From contig JBKBJT010000018.1 in NCBI GenBank assembly GCA_046294345.1, positions 1 through 64,000 of the forward strand: 64,000 bases of DNA. The letters run 5' to 3'. The stretch is from Ferrovibrio sp046294345. GTDB lineage: Bacteria > Pseudomonadota > Alphaproteobacteria > Ferrovibrionales > Ferrovibrionaceae. Both the position numbers and the translations under genes were made by a program. The notes beneath the pieces are model-generated. The model was not told the origin of the DNA and did no database searches. It worked only from the letters and a program-made list of their open reading frames with translations. This document shows, piece after piece, positions 61,386 to 64,000 of this stretch. The first letter of the stretch is position 1; each line of letters opens with the position of its first letter.

Positions 61386-61407
61386 GAATGCCTGTCGCGG
61401 ACGTAAC

Positions 61408-61737
61408 TCAGATACCAGCCTTGGCCTGCTGGCTCAGGGCATGCATGCCCGCGTTGATCTTTTCCTTCAGCACATGGCTGGCCCGGAAGACCAGCACCTT
61501 GCGCGGATCGATCGGAACCTCCTGGCCGGTTTTCGGGTTGCGGCCCATGCGCCCGCCCTTGGAGCGGACCTGGAACGTGCCGAACGAGGAAATCTTCACC
61601 ATATGGTCGGCGATCAGACTGTCGATGATTTCGTTCAGGACGGTTTCGACCAGCTGGGCGGACTCGCTGCGCGAGAGGCCGACCTCCTGGTAGATCGCCT
61701 CGCTGAGTTGCGCCCGCGTCAAGGTGTTACCGGTCAT
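61408..61737 (-). CDS. ihfA: Integration host factor subunit alpha
   Basis: 109 residues from ATG 61737 (GTG and TTG just upstream are alternatives). HU/IHF fold with TLTRAQLSEAIYQEVGLSRS, VKISSFGTFQVRSKGGRMGRNPKTG and the Pro-tipped arm VPIDPRKVLVFRASHVLKE. DNA-bending architectural protein. Order plsX-fabH-ihfA-merR is standard for the class. Confidence 0.95.
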   Translation of the reverse strand: MTGNTLTRAQLSEAIYQEVGLSRSESAQLVETVLNEIIDSLIADHMVKISSFGTFQVRSKGGRMGRNPKTGQEVPIDPRKVLVFRASHVLKEKINAGMHALSQQAKAGI

Positions 61738-61871
61738 CACCAACGCCCCCTTTTGGCCAAATTTTATTGTGAGGACGCTAACTTAACCCCAGCCGGCCGT
61801 CAATAAGACCTTGGCCGAATCGCCCGCGCGGATGGCGGGAATAGCATTCCGGACACTACTTTCGGGGGAAA

Positions 61872-62843
61872 CTACCAGCGAACCAGGGCGCTGCCCCAGG
61901 TGAAGCCGCCGCCCATGGCTTCCAGCAGCAGGACATCCCCCCGCTTGATCCGACCATCGGCGACTGCTTCGGCCAAGGCCAGCGGCACGGAAGCCGCCGA
62001 GGTGTTGCCATGGTGATCGACCGTCAGCACCACGCGGCTGGTATCCATGCCGAGTTTGCGGGCCGTGCCATCGATGATGCGCTTGTTGGCCTGGTGCGGC
62101 ACCAGCCAGTCGATCTGCTCGGGCTTCATGTCGACGGCAGACAGCGTCTCTTTCACCACATCAGCCAGATTGACCACGGCATGGCGGAACACTTCCTTGC
62201 CCAGCATACGAACATGGCCCGTCGTCTGTGTGCTGGACGGCCCGCCATCGACATACAACAGATCGTTATGACGGCCATCGGAATGCAGATGCGTGGTCAG
62301 CACACCACGGTCATCGGTGTTGCCCTTGCCCTCCTCCGCGCGCAGCACCAGAGCGCCGGCGCCGTCGGCAAACAACACGCAGGTGGTACGGTCGGTCCAG
62401 TCGAGGATGCGCGAAAAGGTCTCGGCGCCGATCACCAGTGCCGTTTTCGCCTGCCCCGCCTTGATGAAATTATCCGCGGTGGCGAGCGCAAAAATGAAAC
62501 CCGAGCAAACGGCCTGCACGTCGAAGGCAAAACCGCGCGTCATGCCCAGTTCAGCCTGCACGCGACAGGCGGTGGCAGGAAAGGTCTGGTCCGGCGTCGC
62601 CGTGGCGAGGATGATCAGGTCGACATCGGCCGCCGTCAGGCCGGCATTCTTCAGGGCTGCCTGCGAAGCCTTGATGGCCAGATCGGATGTCTTCTCGTTG
62701 TCGGCGGCGATGTGACGCTGGCGAATGCCGCTGCGTTCGACGATCCATTCGTCCGAGGTATCGACCATCTTTGCCAGTTCGGCATTGGTCAGGATTCGCT
62801 CCGGCAGATAGCTGCCGCATCCCACGACGACCGAGCGAATCAT
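61872..62843 (-). CDS. fabH: Beta-ketoacyl-ACP synthase III
   Basis: 323 residues with the FabH catalytic triad: Cys in AVCSGFIFAL, His in VPHQANKRI and Asn in HHGNTSAAS. It starts fatty-acid synthesis by condensing acetyl-CoA with malonyl-ACP. Its start overlaps the plsX stop by four bases. Confidence 0.96.
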   Translation of the reverse strand: MIRSVVVGCGSYLPERILTNAELAKMVDTSDEWIVERSGIRQRHIAADNEKTSDLAIKASQAALKNAGLTAADVDLIILATATPDQTFPATACRVQAELGMTRGFAFDVQAVCSGFIFALATADNFIKAGQAKTALVIGAETFSRILDWTDRTTCVLFADGAGALVLRAEEGKGNTDDRGVLTTHLHSDGRHNDLLYVDGGPSSTQTTGHVRMLGKEVFRHAVVNLADVVKETLSAVDMKPEQIDWLVPHQANKRIIDGTARKLGMDTSRVVLTVDHHGNTSAASVPLALAEAVADGRIKRGDVLLLEAMGGGFTWGSALVRW

Positions 62844-63934
62844 GATGCCCTCACACGCGACTCTTGTTGGTCTGCCTGCCCCGCCTCGTCCGACGACGGC
62901 TGGGCGGCAAGCGAGCCGGCAAACGCGCCGGCAAAATCGGCCTTGATCCGCTCGATCAGGCGATCCTGCGCCATATCGATGGCCACTTCCAATGCCGCGG
63001 CAAAGCCCACATCATCGGTGCCGCCGTGGCTTTTGACCACGATGCCGTTCAAACCAAGCAGCACGCCGCCGTTATAAAAACGAGGATCCATGCGGTCGCG
63101 CAGCATCGCGAGGCCGGAATTGGCAAAGAGATAGCCGATCCTGGTGAAGATCGAACGCTGGAAGGCGGACTTCAGCAGCGACGCCATCAGCTTGGCGGTG
63201 CCTTCAACCGTCTTCAGGGCGATGTTTCCGGTGAAACCGTCGGTGACGATCACATCGACCTCGCCACCGGCGATATCGTTGCCCTCGACGAAACCGACGA
63301 ATTCGAAAGGCGGCTTGGCGACGGCACGCAGCAGATCGGCCGCGGCCCTCACCTCGTCATGACCCTTCAGTTCCTCGACGCCGACATTGAGCAGGCCCAC
63401 GCGCGGCCGATGCCGGCCCAGGGCGGAGTGCGCCAGGTTGGCGCCCATCACGGCGAACTGCACCAGATTGCGCGCGTCGCATTCGACGTTGGCGCCAAGA
63501 TCGAGGACGACCGTTTCGCCTTTCAGGGTTGGCAGGAAGGACGCGATGGCGGGGCGCTCGATACCCGGCAGCGTGCGCAGCACGAATTTCGCCATCGCCA
63601 TCAGCGCGCCGGTATTGCCGGCCGAAACGATGGCATGGGCTTCGCCGCTGGCCACGGCATCGATCGACAGCCGCATGCTGGTATTGCGGCCGCGGCGCAG
63701 GGCCTGGCTGGGCTTGTCTTCGCTGAGGACCTTCTCGGCGGTGTGCCGAAGCTCGGAGCGTTCTTTCAGGTTGGGAAAACGACGCAACAAAGGCTCGACC
63801 TGCGCAGCGTCGCCGAACAGGATGAACTTCACCTGCGGGAAACGCGGCAGCAGGGCCGCTGCACCTTTGATCACCATGTCAGGGGCGTGGTCACCCCCCA
63901 TGGCATCGAGCGCAATCGTTAAGGCCGCGGTCAC
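62840..63934 (-). CDS. plsX: Phosphate acyltransferase PlsX
   Basis: 364 residues. Motifs: IALDAMGGDHAPDMVIKGA at the start, SAGNTGALMA, VLDLGANVECDA, GLLNVGVEELKGHDEVR and the C-terminal LGLNGIVVKSHGGTDDVGFAAAL. It makes acyl-phosphate for PlsY (11.7 kb). Coupled to fabH. Confidence 0.96.
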   Translation of the reverse strand: MTAALTIALDAMGGDHAPDMVIKGAAALLPRFPQVKFILFGDAAQVEPLLRRFPNLKERSELRHTAEKVLSEDKPSQALRRGRNTSMRLSIDAVASGEAHAIVSAGNTGALMAMAKFVLRTLPGIERPAIASFLPTLKGETVVLDLGANVECDARNLVQFAVMGANLAHSALGRHRPRVGLLNVGVEELKGHDEVRAAADLLRAVAKPPFEFVGFVEGNDIAGGEVDVIVTDGFTGNIALKTVEGTAKLMASLLKSAFQRSIFTRIGYLFANSGLAMLRDRMDPRFYNGGVLLGLNGIVVKSHGGTDDVGFAAALEVAIDMAQDRLIERIKADFAGAFAGSLAAQPSSDEAGQADQQESRVRAS

Positions 63935-63975
63935 CCCGTTGCCCTTATCGATTCAATGCCAATGCCTGAGCGGGC

Positions 63976-64000
63976 TCAGGCGGCAGCCGTCTTCGCAACC
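63976..64000 (-). CDS. rpmF: Probable 3' end of rpmF (ribosomal protein L32)
   Basis: Only the last seven codons (VAKTAAA then TGA) before the right edge are visible on the minus strand. rpmF usually precedes plsX in bacteria, and the gap of about 40 bases to plsX fits. Sequence alone does not prove identity. Confidence 0.35.

Overview
The window looks like an ordinary chromosomal stretch of a high-GC alphaproteobacterium, most probably of the Rhodospirillales or a neighbouring order. The evidence is gene order and gene content: tatABC-serS-surE-pcm-nlpD, pyrB-pyrC'-plsY-dprA, plsX-fabH-ihfA-merR with a tRNA-Pro, TrmFO, a candidate EcfG-type stress promoter, and homologues of the mitochondrial complex I assembly factors NDUFAF3 and NDUFAF6. 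No prophage, insertion sequence, CRISPR array or rRNA was seen. Coding density is high and most genes lie in tight, often ATGA-overlapping operons.

Layout. 0-6.6 kb: Tat translocase, SerRS with a foreign-looking in-frame insertion, SurE, Pcm, a LysM/degenerate-M23 lipoprotein and a convergent DUF815 ATPase. 6.8-10.5 kb: aldehyde dehydrogenase, then a chromate module (ChrA plus a rhodanese-ChrB fusion). 10.6-14.7 kb (minus): DprA, PlsY, an apparently dead dihydroorotase (PyrC') and PyrB. 14.7-21.2 kb: an unknown protein, a TPR/glycosyltransferase-like protein, MetG, TatD, a PhnP-like metallo-hydrolase and an ELM1-like protein. 21.2-28.3 kb: a metal-uptake unit (ExbB-ExbD-TonB, imelysin, di-haem DUF1111 protein, imelysin, Tat-exported DUF1513 protein) behind a leader with Zur-like and Fur-like sites. 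28.4-34.7 kb: a D-xylose unit (GalM, XylG-like, XylH, XylF, LacI-type regulator, and a divergent XylB-like xylose dehydrogenase). 34.7-37.9 kb: malate synthase G and a divergent LysR regulator. 38-45.6 kb: an Asp-box sugar-related protein, GH1 beta-glucosidase, glucokinase, an SbmA/YddA-type transporter with an inactivated ATPase domain, a hydrolase/phosphoribosyltransferase pair and MazG. 45.7-47.2 kb: a stress operon of two CsbD proteins and YqjD/YqjE-like membrane proteins. 47.2-53.1 kb: Ssb, UvrA, an HbpS/GlcG-like protein, RecX and TrmFO. 53.1-59 kb: an atypical SDR, NDUFAF6-like and NDUFAF3-like proteins, a PuuD-like membrane protein, SecF, SecD and YajC. 59.2-64 kb: a metal-binding chaperone-like protein, hemerythrin, a STAS-like protein, tRNA-Pro(GGG), MerR, IhfA, FabH, PlsX and probably the end of rpmF.

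Points most worth a second look: the roughly 50-codon low-GC insertion in serS; the transporter at 41.4-43.3 kb that keeps an ABC ATPase domain without a Walker A lysine or catalytic glutamate; the dual Zur/Fur-like leader with mutually exclusive hairpins before exbB; the EcfG-type promoter before the tandem CsbD genes; the clustering of complex I assembly-factor homologues with SecDF-YajC; and a gene order consistent with a ~52-kb inversion between the DUF815 gene and yajC.
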